Below are positions 6,976 through 16,966 of a stretch of DNA of 40,711 nucleotides, piece by piece (the first letter of the stretch is position 1; every line of letters begins with the position of its first letter). The notes beneath the pieces were generated by a model that was given only the letters and a program-made list of their open reading frames with translations, did no database searches and was not told the origin of the DNA. The DNA lies in NCBI GenBank assembly GCA_018368345.1, contig JAGZEK010000018.1, forward strand, positions 1-40,711. Reading direction: 5' to 3'. The DNA is from Collinsella sp. GTDB lineage: Bacteria; Actinomycetota; Coriobacteriia; Coriobacteriales; Coriobacteriaceae. The translations under genes and the position numbers were made by a program.

Positions 6976-8832
6976 TTACGCCGCTTCGTCGAACTGCGAG
7001 TTGTACAGGTCGGCGTAGAAGCCGCCCTGGGCGAGCAACTCGTCGTGTGTACCCTTCTCGACGATGTCGCCGTCGCGAATTACCAAGATCACGTCGGCGT
7101 TGCGGATCGTGGACAGGCGGTGCGCGATGACAAAGCTCGTGCGGCCCTGCATCAGCGCATCCATGGCGCGCTGGATGAGCTCCTCGGTGCGGGTATCGAC
7201 GTTGGAGGTCGCCTCGTCCAGAATCAGCGCCGGGCGGTCGGCCAAAATGGCACGGGCGATAGTCACGAGCTGGCGCTGACCCTGCGACAGGTTAGTGCCC
7301 TCCTCGTTGATCATAAAGTCGTAGCCACCGGCGAGCGTATGGATAAAGTGGTCGCAGCGTGCGGCGCGTGCGGCGGCCTCGACCTCGGCGTCGGTCGCAT
7401 CGGGGCGTCCGTAACGGATGTTCTCGCGGATGGTGCCGTTAAACAGCCAGGTGTCCTGCAGCACCATGGCAAACTCGCCGCGCAGCGCCGCGCGGTCCCA
7501 GTCGCGCACGTCGACGCCCTCGACGCGCAGCGAACCGCCGTCCACGTCGTAAAAGCGCTGCAGCAGCTTAATGAGCGTGGTCTTGCCGGCGCCGGTGGGG
7601 CCGACGATGGCGATGGTCTGGCCGGGCTGTGCCTCGCAGCTAAAGTCGTGGATGATGGTCTTGTCGGGCGCGTAGCCAAACTTGACATGGTCGAACTCCA
7701 CGTGGCCGGGGCGCTTCTCGGGAATCTGCGCGTCGGCCTTCTGCTCCTCCTCGGGCGCGGCCAGGAACTCAAACACGCGCTCGGTGGCGGCGGCCATGGA
7801 CTGCATCGTGTTGCTCACGTTGCCCAGCTGCTGCACCGGCTGCGTAAAGTTGCGAACGTACTGGATAAAGCTCTGGATGTCGCCGGGCGTGGCATTGCCG
7901 GTCAGCGCGAGCTGCGCGCCCACCACGACGACGCCCACGTAGCCCATGTTGCCCACCAGACTCATAAGCGGCATCATCAGGCCCGACAGGAACTGCGAGC
8001 GCCAGCCGCTAATAAAGAGGCGGTCGTTTTGACGGTCGAACTCCTCGATCGAGGCCTCGGCGCGGTCGAACACCTGGATGACGTTCTGGCCGGCAAAATC
8101 CTCTTCGATAATGCCGTTGACGGCGCCCAGAACCTGCTGTTGCTCGCGGAAGTACGGCTGCGAGAAGTGAATCATTACGGTCAAGATAATCGCGGCGGCC
8201 GGCAGCGTGAGCACGGTGACGCCGGTGAGCGGCAGGCTGATCGACAACATCATGACGAGCACGCCGATAATCTGCGTGACGGACGTAATAAGCTGCGTCA
8301 CGCTCTGGTTGAGCGACTGACCCAGCGTATCGACGTCGTTGGTGATGCGGCTGAGTACGTCTCCCTTGCTGTGGCCGTTGAAGTAACTCATCGGCACGAC
8401 GGCAATCTTGGCGGCGATCTCCTTGCGCATGCGGTAGCAGATCTTTTGCGTGACGCCGGTCATGAGCCAGCCCTGGACCAGGCTGCAGACAGAGCTCGCC
8501 AGATACAGGCAGAGCAAAAAGCCGAGCGTCTTGGCGATCCAGTCAAAGTCAACGTCGCCGGTGCCGTTGACTTTGGCGACCAGGCCTTCGAACAGCTTGG
8601 TCGTAACCTGGCCGAGCACCTTGGGTCCCACAATGTTAAAGATGACCGAGCACACGGCAAAGGCGACGGCGGCAAACACGGCAATCTTGTGCTGGCCGAT
8701 ATAGCCGAGCAGCTGCCTCATGGTGCCCTTAAAGTCCTTGGCCTTTTCGCCGCGACGCATGCCGCCCATGCGGCCCATGGGACCACGCTGGCGGGTGGGC
8801 TTGGGAATCTGAGTCTTGGTCTCGTCTGCCAT
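6976..8832 (-). CDS. ABC exporter half-transporter (canonical ATPase site, LmrD-like)
   Basis: Membrane exporter subunit of 618 residues: a six-helix type IV exporter domain (about 50-340) followed by an ATPase domain (about 375-610). Motifs are Walker A GPTGAGKTT, signature LSQGQRQ, Walker B ALILDEATSN with catalytic Glu, and H-loop IAHRLST, so its catalytic elements are complete. The basic N-terminus (about 35 residues, Gly/Arg/Met-rich) is typical of the cytosolic tail. It is the last gene of marR-ABC-ABC; its ATG overlaps the upstream stop (TAATG) and AAGGAGG lies about 9 nt upstream. It almost certainly pairs with the 789-residue partner. The substrate is probably a drug or other amphipathic compound, judging by family and marR linkage only. 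Confidence 0.93.
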   Translation of the reverse strand: MADETKTQIPKPTRQRGPMGRMGGMRRGEKAKDFKGTMRQLLGYIGQHKIAVFAAVAFAVCSVIFNIVGPKVLGQVTTKLFEGLVAKVNGTGDVDFDWIAKTLGFLLCLYLASSVCSLVQGWLMTGVTQKICYRMRKEIAAKIAVVPMSYFNGHSKGDVLSRITNDVDTLGQSLNQSVTQLITSVTQIIGVLVMMLSISLPLTGVTVLTLPAAAIILTVMIHFSQPYFREQQQVLGAVNGIIEEDFAGQNVIQVFDRAEASIEEFDRQNDRLFISGWRSQFLSGLMMPLMSLVGNMGYVGVVVVGAQLALTGNATPGDIQSFIQYVRNFTQPVQQLGNVSNTMQSMAAATERVFEFLAAPEEEQKADAQIPEKRPGHVEFDHVKFGYAPDKTIIHDFSCEAQPGQTIAIVGPTGAGKTTLIKLLQRFYDVDGGSLRVEGVDVRDWDRAALRGEFAMVLQDTWLFNGTIRENIRYGRPDATDAEVEAAARAARCDHFIHTLAGGYDFMINEEGTNLSQGQRQLVTIARAILADRPALILDEATSNVDTRTEELIQRAMDALMQGRTSFVIAHRLSTIRNADVILVIRDGDIVEKGTHDELLAQGGFYADLYNSQFDEAA

Positions 8833-11201
8833 TAGCGCTCGCCTCCTTCCATGACGGCTGCAATTTCTTCTTGGGTAAGCCCCAGCTCCTCGGCGGAAAG
8901 CTGCGACTGTGCGATCTCCAGATACGCCGGGCAGCTGCGCAGCAGCTCCTCGTGCGTGCCGGTGCCCACTACGTGGCCGTCGTCGAGCACGATGATCTGG
9001 TCGGCGTGCATGATGGTCGCGATGCGCTGGGCTACGACCACGAGCGCGGCGTCGGTAACGTTTTTGGCCAGCTCCTCGCGTAGGCGCGCGTCGGTCTTGT
9101 AGTCGAGGGCGCTAAACGAGTCATCGAACACCACGACCTCGGGCTTTTTGGCCAACGCGCGGGCGATGGCCAGGCGCTGACGCTGGCCGCCCGAGACATT
9201 GGAGCCGCCCTGGCTGATGGGGGAGTCGTAGCCGCCCTCGCGCTCGGCGATAAAGTCCTCGGCTTGTGCGATGCGCGCTGCTTGGTGCATGTCATCATCG
9301 CTCACCATGTCGCCGGCAAACTTGAGGTTGCTCTCGACAGTGCCCGAGAACAGGCGCCCCTGCTGCGGGATGTAACCAATGCGGCGACGCAGCTCGGAGA
9401 GAGTCATGTCACGCACGTCGACGCCGTCAAGCGAAATGCTGCCGCCTGTGACGTCGTACAGGCGCGGAATCAGCTGCACGAGCGTGGACTTGCCCGAGCC
9501 CGTGGAGCCGATGATGCCGAGCATCTGACCGGCATGCGTGGTGAAGTTCACGCCGCTGATGACGTCGGCGCGGGCATCGGGATACTGGAAGCTCACGTCG
9601 CGGAAGGTGAGCTCGCCGCGCAGCGCGCTGGCAGCAGGCAGTTTGGGCGAGACAGGGTCGTTGATACTCGTAGGGCAGGTGACGACCTCTTCCACGCGCT
9701 CGGCTGCGACCTCGGCGCGGGGCAGGATGACCGAAACCATGGTGAGGATCATAAACGCCATGACGATCTGCATGGTGTAGGAGATAAACGCCATCATGTT
9801 GCCGACCTGCATCACGCCGTCGGACACGCCCTGCGCGCCAAACCAGACGATAAGCACGGTGATGCAGTTCATGACAAGCATCATGAGCGGCATCATAAAG
9901 CTCATGGCTCGGTTAGTGTAGAGCTGCGTGGTCATCAGGTCGAGCGACGCCTTGTCAAAACGCTCGAGCTCATACTCCTCGCGGTTGAACGAACGGATAG
10001 GCATAAGGCCGTCGAGCAGCTCGCGAGCGGTAAGGTTCACACGGTCCACAAAGCTCTGCATCTTTTTGAACTTGGGCATGGTGAGGCCCATGAGCACGCC
10101 GACGACGGCCGAGACCGCGATGATGGCCACGGCGATAGTCCACTCCAGGCCGGTGTGGTTGGCCAGGACACGCATGACGGCGACGATGCCCATGACGGGG
10201 GCCATCAGACACATGCGAATAAACAAGGTTGCGGCCATCTGGATCTGCTGAATGTCGTTGGTGCAGCGGGTGATGAGCGAGGCCTGGCTAAACTTGCCCA
10301 CCTCAGCCGGCGAGAAGTGCATAACCTTTTTGAAGGTCTCGCGGCGCAGGTCGCGGGCGATGGAGCAGGCGGTGCGCGAAGCCACGGCACCGGTCAGGAT
10401 GGTGGCGACCAGCGACACCAGACACAGCCCAAACATCGTGGTCGCCATGCGGCCCAGGTAGGCGTTCTGCACGTCGGCGGGGTCGATGCCCTGCGCCTTG
10501 TACTCGTCTTGTACATAGCTCACGGCGCGTTGGGTCACGATGGAACCCGACATGGAGCCCATTTTGTCCGCCATATCGTTGGCGCCCTCCACGAGCTTGC
10601 CCTGGTCGATTAGGCCGCCTTCAACGCCTAGACGCAGACCCTTCATGGTGATCTTACCGCCGTCGGCATCAATCTGCTTTTGCATATTCTGCGCCGCTGC
10701 GGCCTTCTGCTGCATCTCGGCGAGCTGCTCGGGCGTCATTGCCGCCATCTGCTCGGGGGTGGGCATGGCCTGAGCGCCGCCGCCATCGCTTGCCTCGGTA
10801 GATGCGCCGGTCATGTCGCCCATGGAGTTGGCATCGATGCCCTGGTTGAACGAAAGGACGACAGTCTCGGGCAGGCTCATGATGTCGGCAATCTTGCCGC
10901 CGTCGGAGCGCTCCTCCTCAGTGCCCTTGTACGTTCGAATGCCGTTATTGTCCGCCTTGCTAAACACGGCCTCCACAGCCTTGGCGTCCTTGGTGCTCAT
11001 AAAGAGCTCGAGGTCGTCGAGCGATTCGGCACGGATGGTGTCGGGCACGGGCGACGCGATGCCGCCTTGCTGCACACCCACGTCGACGATGTCGCTCATA
11101 TAGGTAGGCAGCGCCAGATCGGCGTTGCAGCTGATTACGATAAGTACGATAGCTGCGAACAGTGCCAGGATATGTTTTTTAAAGAGCTTGAGAATCCTCA
11201 C
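8832..11201 (-). CDS. ABC exporter half-transporter (degenerate ATPase site, LmrC-like) with extracytoplasmic insert
   Basis: 789 residues, about 200 longer than usual half-exporters. After the first membrane helix (about residues 8-30) comes a ~200-residue insert that should face outside, with an Ala/Gln/Met-rich helical stretch (MTPEQLAEMQQKAAAAQNM) likely to be coiled coil. The remaining helices and the ATPase follow: Walker A GSTGSGKST, signature VSGGQRQRL, Walker B VVVFDDSFSALD with Asp in place of the catalytic Glu, and Gln in place of the H-loop His (AQRIATI). These changes mark the non-catalytic site of heterodimeric exporters such as LmrCD and EfrAB. The GTG start overlaps the marR stop (GTGA); AAAGGAGA lies about 8 nt upstream. 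Confidence 0.92.
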   Translation of the reverse strand: MRILKLFKKHILALFAAIVLIVISCNADLALPTYMSDIVDVGVQQGGIASPVPDTIRAESLDDLELFMSTKDAKAVEAVFSKADNNGIRTYKGTEEERSDGGKIADIMSLPETVVLSFNQGIDANSMGDMTGASTEASDGGGAQAMPTPEQMAAMTPEQLAEMQQKAAAAQNMQKQIDADGGKITMKGLRLGVEGGLIDQGKLVEGANDMADKMGSMSGSIVTQRAVSYVQDEYKAQGIDPADVQNAYLGRMATTMFGLCLVSLVATILTGAVASRTACSIARDLRRETFKKVMHFSPAEVGKFSQASLITRCTNDIQQIQMAATLFIRMCLMAPVMGIVAVMRVLANHTGLEWTIAVAIIAVSAVVGVLMGLTMPKFKKMQSFVDRVNLTARELLDGLMPIRSFNREEYELERFDKASLDLMTTQLYTNRAMSFMMPLMMLVMNCITVLIVWFGAQGVSDGVMQVGNMMAFISYTMQIVMAFMILTMVSVILPRAEVAAERVEEVVTCPTSINDPVSPKLPAASALRGELTFRDVSFQYPDARADVISGVNFTTHAGQMLGIIGSTGSGKSTLVQLIPRLYDVTGGSISLDGVDVRDMTLSELRRRIGYIPQQGRLFSGTVESNLKFAGDMVSDDDMHQAARIAQAEDFIAEREGGYDSPISQGGSNVSGGQRQRLAIARALAKKPEVVVFDDSFSALDYKTDARLREELAKNVTDAALVVVAQRIATIMHADQIIVLDDGHVVGTGTHEELLRSCPAYLEIAQSQLSAEELGLTQEEIAAVMEGGER

Positions 11202-11647
11202 TCGGCATCTCTCCTTTCTTGATTGCGGTCGATAATTTCGTTGGCACGTCTCAGAAGGCGCACCATCTCTTGGGTATCTGTTTCGCCAAGCTGCTCGAGG
11301 AAGCCCGCGGTGCGGTCCTCGAATTCCCGACGTTTGATTTCGATAACCTGGAATCCTTTGTCGGTCACCGTGACATGTACGCGACGACGGTCGGTCTTTG
11401 AGTGCTCGCGCTCGACCCAGCCCTTGGCCTCGAGGGCGCGCAGGATATTGGCGATGCGGGCGCTCGAGACCCAGGCACGATCGGCGAGTTCGCTCGGCGT
11501 GAGCGAGCCGCCGGCGCGCATGAGGGCGCGCATGACGGCCATTTCGCCGCCGAGAGCTTTGTCCGCAAAGCGCGAAATTCGCTGATGCATGCTGCCAAAC
11601 TCAGTTAAGAGCTGACGCCCAAGCTCATGGAAATCGGTATCTTCCAC
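11198..11647 (-). CDS. MarR-family transcriptional regulator
   Basis: 149 residues with a single winged-helix MarR fold: TPSELADRAWVSSARIANIL (recognition region) and the wing EREHSKTDRRRVHVTVT. It is the first gene of the operon with the two ABC half-transporters and overlaps the next gene by 4 nt, so it most likely represses the exporter until an exported ligand binds. The GTG start at 11647 has AGGGG about 5 nt upstream. An inverted repeat at 11640-11686 covers the start region and is the likely autoregulatory operator. The ligand cannot be inferred. Confidence 0.92.
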   Translation of the reverse strand: MEDTDFHELGRQLLTEFGSMHQRISRFADKALGGEMAVMRALMRAGGSLTPSELADRAWVSSARIANILRALEAKGWVEREHSKTDRRRVHVTVTDKGFQVIEIKRREFEDRTAGFLEQLGETDTQEMVRLLRRANEIIDRNQERRDAE

Positions 11648-11686
11648 CGAAAACCCCTAACACTAGAAACTATTTTCGGTGAAAGA
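11640..11686 (-). promoter_or_regulatory. Candidate MarR operator
   Basis: Inverted repeat of two 14-nt arms, 11640-11653 and 11673-11686, matching at 13 of 14 positions (TTTTCGGTGRAAGA type) and separated by 19 bp. It spans the marR translation start and the expected promoter. The spacing is longer than in typical MarR sites, so two half-sites or a looped site are possible. Confidence 0.5.
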
Positions 11687-11714
11687 TGATACCCCAGCCC
11701 AAGCATTCCATTCG

Positions 11715-11745
11715 GTAGATTTCTAGGCATGTCCCAAAAATCTAC
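11715..11745. repeat. Dispersed short hairpin, copy 1 (GTAGATTT family)
   Basis: Imperfect hairpin starting GTAGATTT and ending AAATCTAC with a CATGTC loop. A better-paired copy is at 31894-31925; flanks and loop are shared (CGGTAGATTT at the left edge). The rest of the 288-bp gap 11648-11935 is AT-rich and carries a small palindrome near 11777 and presumably the SDR promoter. Confidence 0.6.
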
Positions 11746-11889
11746 TTGGCCACTAGGCAATATAAAGAGCGAATAAAGAATTAAAATAATTCAATAATTG
11801 TAGCGTTTCAAAGAATTATCATGCACGCGGTTAGGCGAGGGGTTGTCACCACCATGACGACTGGGACTCATTTATCGCCACGTGCGATG

Positions 11890-11933
11890 CTCCAACTTCC
11901 CGCAAGGAGACACCTGAATCAAGGGGGTTGGAG
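11890..11933 (+). promoter_or_regulatory. Leader hairpin that can hide the SDR ribosome site
   Basis: CTCCAACTTCCC (11890-11901) can pair with the purine-rich run before the SDR start (11923-11933, GGGGGTTGGAG), which is the only plausible ribosome site for the ATG at 11936. The pairing would block translation unless opened. No known riboswitch fold is recognised. Confidence 0.35.
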
Positions 11934-11935
11934 TC

Positions 11936-12685
11936 ATGGCATTTGACTTCACGGGCAAAACCGCGATCGTTACCGGCGGCACTCAGGGCATTGGCCTCGA
12001 GATTGCCAAGGGCATCGTTGCGGGCGGCGGACACGTCGCGCTCATCGCAAGGAACGCTGCTAAGGGCGAGGCCGCGGTGGCCGAGCTTGGCGAGGGCAAC
12101 AAGTTCTATCAGCTCGATGTCGCCGATGCACCCAAGGCGCGCGAGACCGTCGAGCAGATTTTTACGGACCTGCCGCAAACCAACATCCTGATTAACTGCG
12201 CTGGCGTCATCAGCACCAAGAAGTTCGACGAGATTGATGACACCGAGTGGCGTCGCACCATCGACATCAACCTCAACGGTACCTTCACTATGATGAACGC
12301 CGTGTACCCGCACTTTAAGGCGGCCCATGCCGGCACTATCGTCAACGTGAGTTCCGTTGCAGGCAAGATCGGTGGCGGCCTGCTCGGCACCGCGGCTTAC
12401 GCGAGCTCCAAGGCCGGCGTCAACGGTCTAACCAAGGCAGTCGCCAAGGAAGGCGGTAAGTTCGGCGTCCGCTGCAACGCTGTATGCCCGTCGCTCACGT
12501 TGACCGATATGACCTCGATTCTCTCTGACGAGAACTCTCAGCGCATCATCAACGGTATTCCTCTGGGCCGCGCCGCCCAGGCAAGCGAGCCTGCGCAGAT
12601 GGTGCTGTTCTTTGCTTCCGACCTCGCTAGCTTCGTGAACGGCGAGATCGGTGACTGCGACGGTGGCATCGTTCTGGACGGGTAA
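11936..12685 (+). CDS. SDR-family oxidoreductase, possibly a sugar-acid dehydrogenase
   Basis: 249 residues, classical short-chain dehydrogenase. The Rossmann glycine motif is VTGGTQGIGLEIA, with INCAG, catalytic Ser in NVSSVAG, and YASSK carrying the Tyr/Lys pair. Family members include 3-oxoacyl-ACP reductases and 2-dehydro-3-deoxygluconate 5-dehydrogenase (KduD). The neighbour 109 bp downstream is a 2-keto-3-deoxygluconate permease, which favours a sugar-acid role such as KduD over fatty-acid synthesis. That is inference from context; no substrate residue proves it. A hairpin at 12705-12744 separates the two genes. Confidence 0.85.
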   Translation: MAFDFTGKTAIVTGGTQGIGLEIAKGIVAGGGHVALIARNAAKGEAAVAELGEGNKFYQLDVADAPKARETVEQIFTDLPQTNILINCAGVISTKKFDEIDDTEWRRTIDINLNGTFTMMNAVYPHFKAAHAGTIVNVSSVAGKIGGGLLGTAAYASSKAGVNGLTKAVAKEGGKFGVRCNAVCPSLTLTDMTSILSDENSQRIINGIPLGRAAQASEPAQMVLFFASDLASFVNGEIGDCDGGIVLDG

Positions 12686-12704
12686 TACCCAGCGACGTTA
12701 ATTC

Positions 12705-12744
12705 GGCGACGGCTCCTGCGACTCGGGACCGTCGCCTTCTTTCT
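12705..12744 (+). terminator. Hairpin with T-rich tail between SDR and permease
   Basis: Arms GGCGACGG (12705-12712) and CCGTCGCC (12729-12736), followed by TTCTTTCT. It is a terminator or attenuator that would lower transcription into the permease gene. Confidence 0.7.
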
Positions 12745-12793
12745 GACATAGGCGCGTGCGGCTACGATTCGCATGCATCCAAAGGAGATATAT

Positions 12794-13807
12794 ATGAGTG
12801 AATCGACTGCGGTGGAGGCGCCGGCGGCAAAGGAGCCGTTCTTTAAGATGTCCTCCATCCCGGGTGCCAATATTTTGGTGCCGCTTTTGCTGGGCTGCCT
12901 GCTCAACACGCTATTCCCCGACCTGTTCAAAACGCTCGGCAGCTTTACGCTTGGCATGACCCAGCAGGGTGCAGGCCCGCTCGTGGGCGCTTTTTTGCTT
13001 ATCGTCGGTACGACGATTTCGTTTAAGAGTGCTCCTGCCGCCGCTGCCCGCGGTGCCATCATCATCGCCGTCAAGCAAATCGTGGCCGTTGCCGTGTCGC
13101 TGCTCATCCTTTATGTGTTCAACGACAACCTGTTTGGCATCTCTGCCATGGTGATGCTGGCGGCTTGCACCGGCGCCAACAACGCTATGTACGCTGGTCT
13201 GATGGGCACCATGGGCAACGAGGCCGAGCGTGGCGCCGTCGCAATCACCACGCTCGTTGTCGGCCCTCCGGTCACGATGATTGTGCTCGGCGCTGCCGGC
13301 CAGGCTCCGATCGGCTGGTCGCTCGTGGGTGCCATCCTGCCGATCGTCGTCGGCATTATTCTGGGCAACCTCTTCCCCAGCTTTAAGAAGATGATGGCAC
13401 CGGCACTTTCCGCCGTCATCGTGCTCGTCTTCTTTGCCATGGGCTCGACCATGACCTTTGGCCAGCTCATTAATGGCGGTCTTCCCGGTATTCTGCTCGG
13501 CGTGATCTGCTCGGTGATCTTTGCAATTCCCGTCATCGCGGTCGATAAGCTCACGGGCGGTACGGGTGTCGCAGGTGCGGCCATTTCGAGCTGCGCCGGA
13601 GCCAATGTGGCCACGCCTGCTGCCATGGCAAGCGTCAACGGGGCCATGTACGGCGGCGCCGTGCTCGCGACGGCTACGGCACAGGTTGCTGCCTGCGCAA
13701 TCGTGACGGCTATTTTGACCCCGCTGGTCACCAGCTGGTGCTACAAGCATTTTGAGGGCCAGGGTCACAGCAAGGCAACGACCGACAAGGCCTCCGCAGC
13801 CGCCTAA
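12794..13807 (+). CDS. kdgT: 2-keto-3-deoxygluconate permease (KdgT family)
   Basis: Inner-membrane secondary transporter of 337 residues, close to the usual ~330. It takes up 2-keto-3-deoxygluconate, a breakdown product of pectin and other uronates. The protein is almost entirely hydrophobic, with about ten membrane segments and the family's Gly/Ala-rich stretches (GANNAMYAGLMGTMGNEAER, and SSCAGANVATPAAMA near the end). The start at 12794 follows AAAGGAG by 6 nt; an ATG at 12773 lies before that site. No KDG kinase or aldolase is in the window, so they must be elsewhere. Confidence 0.92.
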   Translation: MSESTAVEAPAAKEPFFKMSSIPGANILVPLLLGCLLNTLFPDLFKTLGSFTLGMTQQGAGPLVGAFLLIVGTTISFKSAPAAAARGAIIIAVKQIVAVAVSLLILYVFNDNLFGISAMVMLAACTGANNAMYAGLMGTMGNEAERGAVAITTLVVGPPVTMIVLGAAGQAPIGWSLVGAILPIVVGIILGNLFPSFKKMMAPALSAVIVLVFFAMGSTMTFGQLINGGLPGILLGVICSVIFAIPVIAVDKLTGGTGVAGAAISSCAGANVATPAAMASVNGAMYGGAVLATATAQVAACAIVTAILTPLVTSWCYKHFEGQGHSKATTDKASAAA

Positions 13808-13846
13808 TGCCAAGCGGCAATCAAAGCTAAAAACTAGTCACGCCAT

Positions 13847-13878
13847 AGGGCGGCCACGGGGGATCCTGTGGCCGCCCT
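13847..13878 (+). terminator. Terminator-like hairpin after the permease
   Basis: Perfect arms AGGGCGGCCAC (13847-13857) and GTGGCCGCCCT (13868-13878). The following T-run is weak (GCAGTTTCTG). Confidence 0.6.
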
Positions 13879-14273
13879 GCAGTTTCTGTAGGGTCTCTGT
13901 GACACTTTACCCTGCTAAAGCTGGCATAACAGCTAGAGCGAACGTCGTACAAAGGCAAGGAAAAATAACATACAAATCGGTGAACGGTAGTTGTTCGCGC
14001 TCGCATTTCCTGCGGGTTTGTAAAAAACGCCCTTATGATATAAAAAAAGAAACATATAACAGCCCAGATGGAGAGGGTCGCTATGTTATCCTTCTCAAAC
14101 GGGTGAAATCTTGGGTTTTGGGTTGCAGTTCCAAGGTGGACAAACGTTTTCCCTGCACCAACGTGTGATGAAGAACGGAAGAAGCCGGTAGTGCAAACCG
14201 AAAATTCAAGAATTCAATAAGCAGCGGTGTGAGAGAGCGCCGCATTACACGTAACTAGGAGCGTGGTTACACA
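13879..14273 (+). promoter_or_regulatory. Long pfl upstream region and leader
   Basis: 395 bp without a credible gene. An AT-rich block near 14018-14046 offers a -35 TTGTAA (14018-14023), 17-bp spacer and -10 TAAAAA, or an alternative -10 TATGAT at 14034-14039. Either would give a leader of about 220 nt. Just before the ATG, GTAAC and GTTAC can pair around an AGGAG motif, which otherwise lies a long 12 nt from the start. I see no recognisable riboswitch and no clear Rex or FNR site. Confidence 0.35.
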
Positions 14274-16325
<2,052 letters not shown>

Positions 16326-16327
16326 CT

Positions 16328-16387
16328 ATTGTTAGTGCTATACTAACAATAACGATTACTGATTAGCGCGCCGGTTTCGGCCGGCGC
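16328..16387 (+). promoter_or_regulatory. Two hairpins between the PFL chains
   Basis: A 9-bp AT-rich hairpin (16328-16336 with 16342-16350) is followed by a 7-bp GC hairpin (GCGCCGG 16368-16374 with CCGGCGC 16381-16387). Neither has a T-run. They may set the ratio or stability of the two coding parts of the mRNA. Confidence 0.55.
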
Positions 16388-16410
16388 CTATCAATCGAAG
16401 GAGACACATT

Positions 16411-16662
16411 ATGAAGGTTTCTGAAGTTTCTGAGACTCAGGCCGATAACCTGGTCCACATGCTCGACGCTTACGCCGAGAAGGGTGGCCACCACCTGAAC
16501 ATCAACGTCTTCAACCGTGAGACGCTGCTCGACGCTCAGGCCCACCCCGAGAAGTACCCGCAGCTGACCATCCGCGTTTCCGGCTATGCCGTGAACTTCC
16601 ACACGCTCACCAAGGAGCAGCAGGACGAGGTCATTTCGCGTACCTTCCACGACAAGTTCTAA
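16411..16662 (+). CDS. Separate glycyl-radical subunit of pyruvate formate-lyase (GrcA/YfiD-like)
   Basis: 83 residues equal to the C-terminus of PflB: GGHHLNINVFNRETLLDA, then HPEKYPQLTIRVSGYAV, whose Gly58 is the expected radical site, then LTKEQQDEVISRTF. GrcA (YfiD) of E. coli is a similar free domain, but there it replaces an oxygen-damaged domain of a complete PflB. Here the upstream PFL has no such domain, so this chain should be an obligatory subunit. AAGGAG lies 8 nt before the ATG. The radical would be installed by PflA (23903-24721). A separate small chain could be replaced after oxygen cleavage of the backbone at Gly; that is inference. Confidence 0.93.
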   Translation: MKVSEVSETQADNLVHMLDAYAEKGGHHLNINVFNRETLLDAQAHPEKYPQLTIRVSGYAVNFHTLTKEQQDEVISRTFHDKF

Positions 16663-16690
16663 AGGGATTTAACTCCCGCAGGGTTACTGG

Positions 16691-16813
16691 GGCCGGTTTT
16701 GGGTTATTTTCCAAAACGTCCTCGGACATGCGAGAAGCCCCCGCTGCGCACTACGTGCGGCGGGGGCTTCTCGCGTCCTGCGGGATGTTTTGGAAAATAA
16801 CCCAAAACCGGCC
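16691..16813 (+). repeat. Nested palindrome, GTCCTC/TGCGGRAT family, copy A
   Basis: Starts 29 nt after the glycyl-radical gene. Perfect 27-bp outer arms (16691-16717, 16787-16813). Inside: unpaired GTCCTC (16718-16723), 4-bp stem GGAC/GTCC, AT, 15-bp perfect inner stem (16730-16744, 16760-16774), terminal hairpin CGCAC-TAC-GTGCG, and unpaired TGCGGGAT (16779-16786). Same plan as copies B (33096-33223) and C (27640-27764) with unrelated arm sequences. No T-run follows. Confidence 0.9.
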
Positions 16814-16907
16814 ATGTGGGGTCCTTTGGAGTCACCCTTTAGGCGGAACTCTCCAAATTATTTGGATGAGTCGTCTACTTACTTGTGCTGTTACCGTCTT
16901 CCCGCTG

Positions 16908-16950
16908 TTGTTGGGGTATGCTTTGTTCGTATGTAAACGTATGACATGTT
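16908..16950 (+). promoter_or_regulatory. lacI-type gene promoter with self-operator
   Basis: -35 TTGTTG (16908-16913), 16-bp spacer, -10 TATGTA (16930-16935). The operator-like ATGTAAACGTATGACATGTT (16931-16950) overlaps the -10 and matches the tandem sites before the GH32 gene (TGAAAACGWTTGACATAT), pointing to autoregulation. Confidence 0.6.
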
Positions 16951-16966
16951 GATGGGGGAGGGTGCT

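Noticed and set aside
13752..14168. 138-residue ORF upstream of pfl
   Set aside because: It starts inside the permease gene in another frame, crosses its terminator and lacks any protein-like pattern.
16326..16410. Frameshift or sequencing error splitting PFL
   Set aside because: The gap has stops in all relevant frames, two hairpins and a strong ribosome site for the small gene; no single indel would fuse the parts into a PflB-like sequence.
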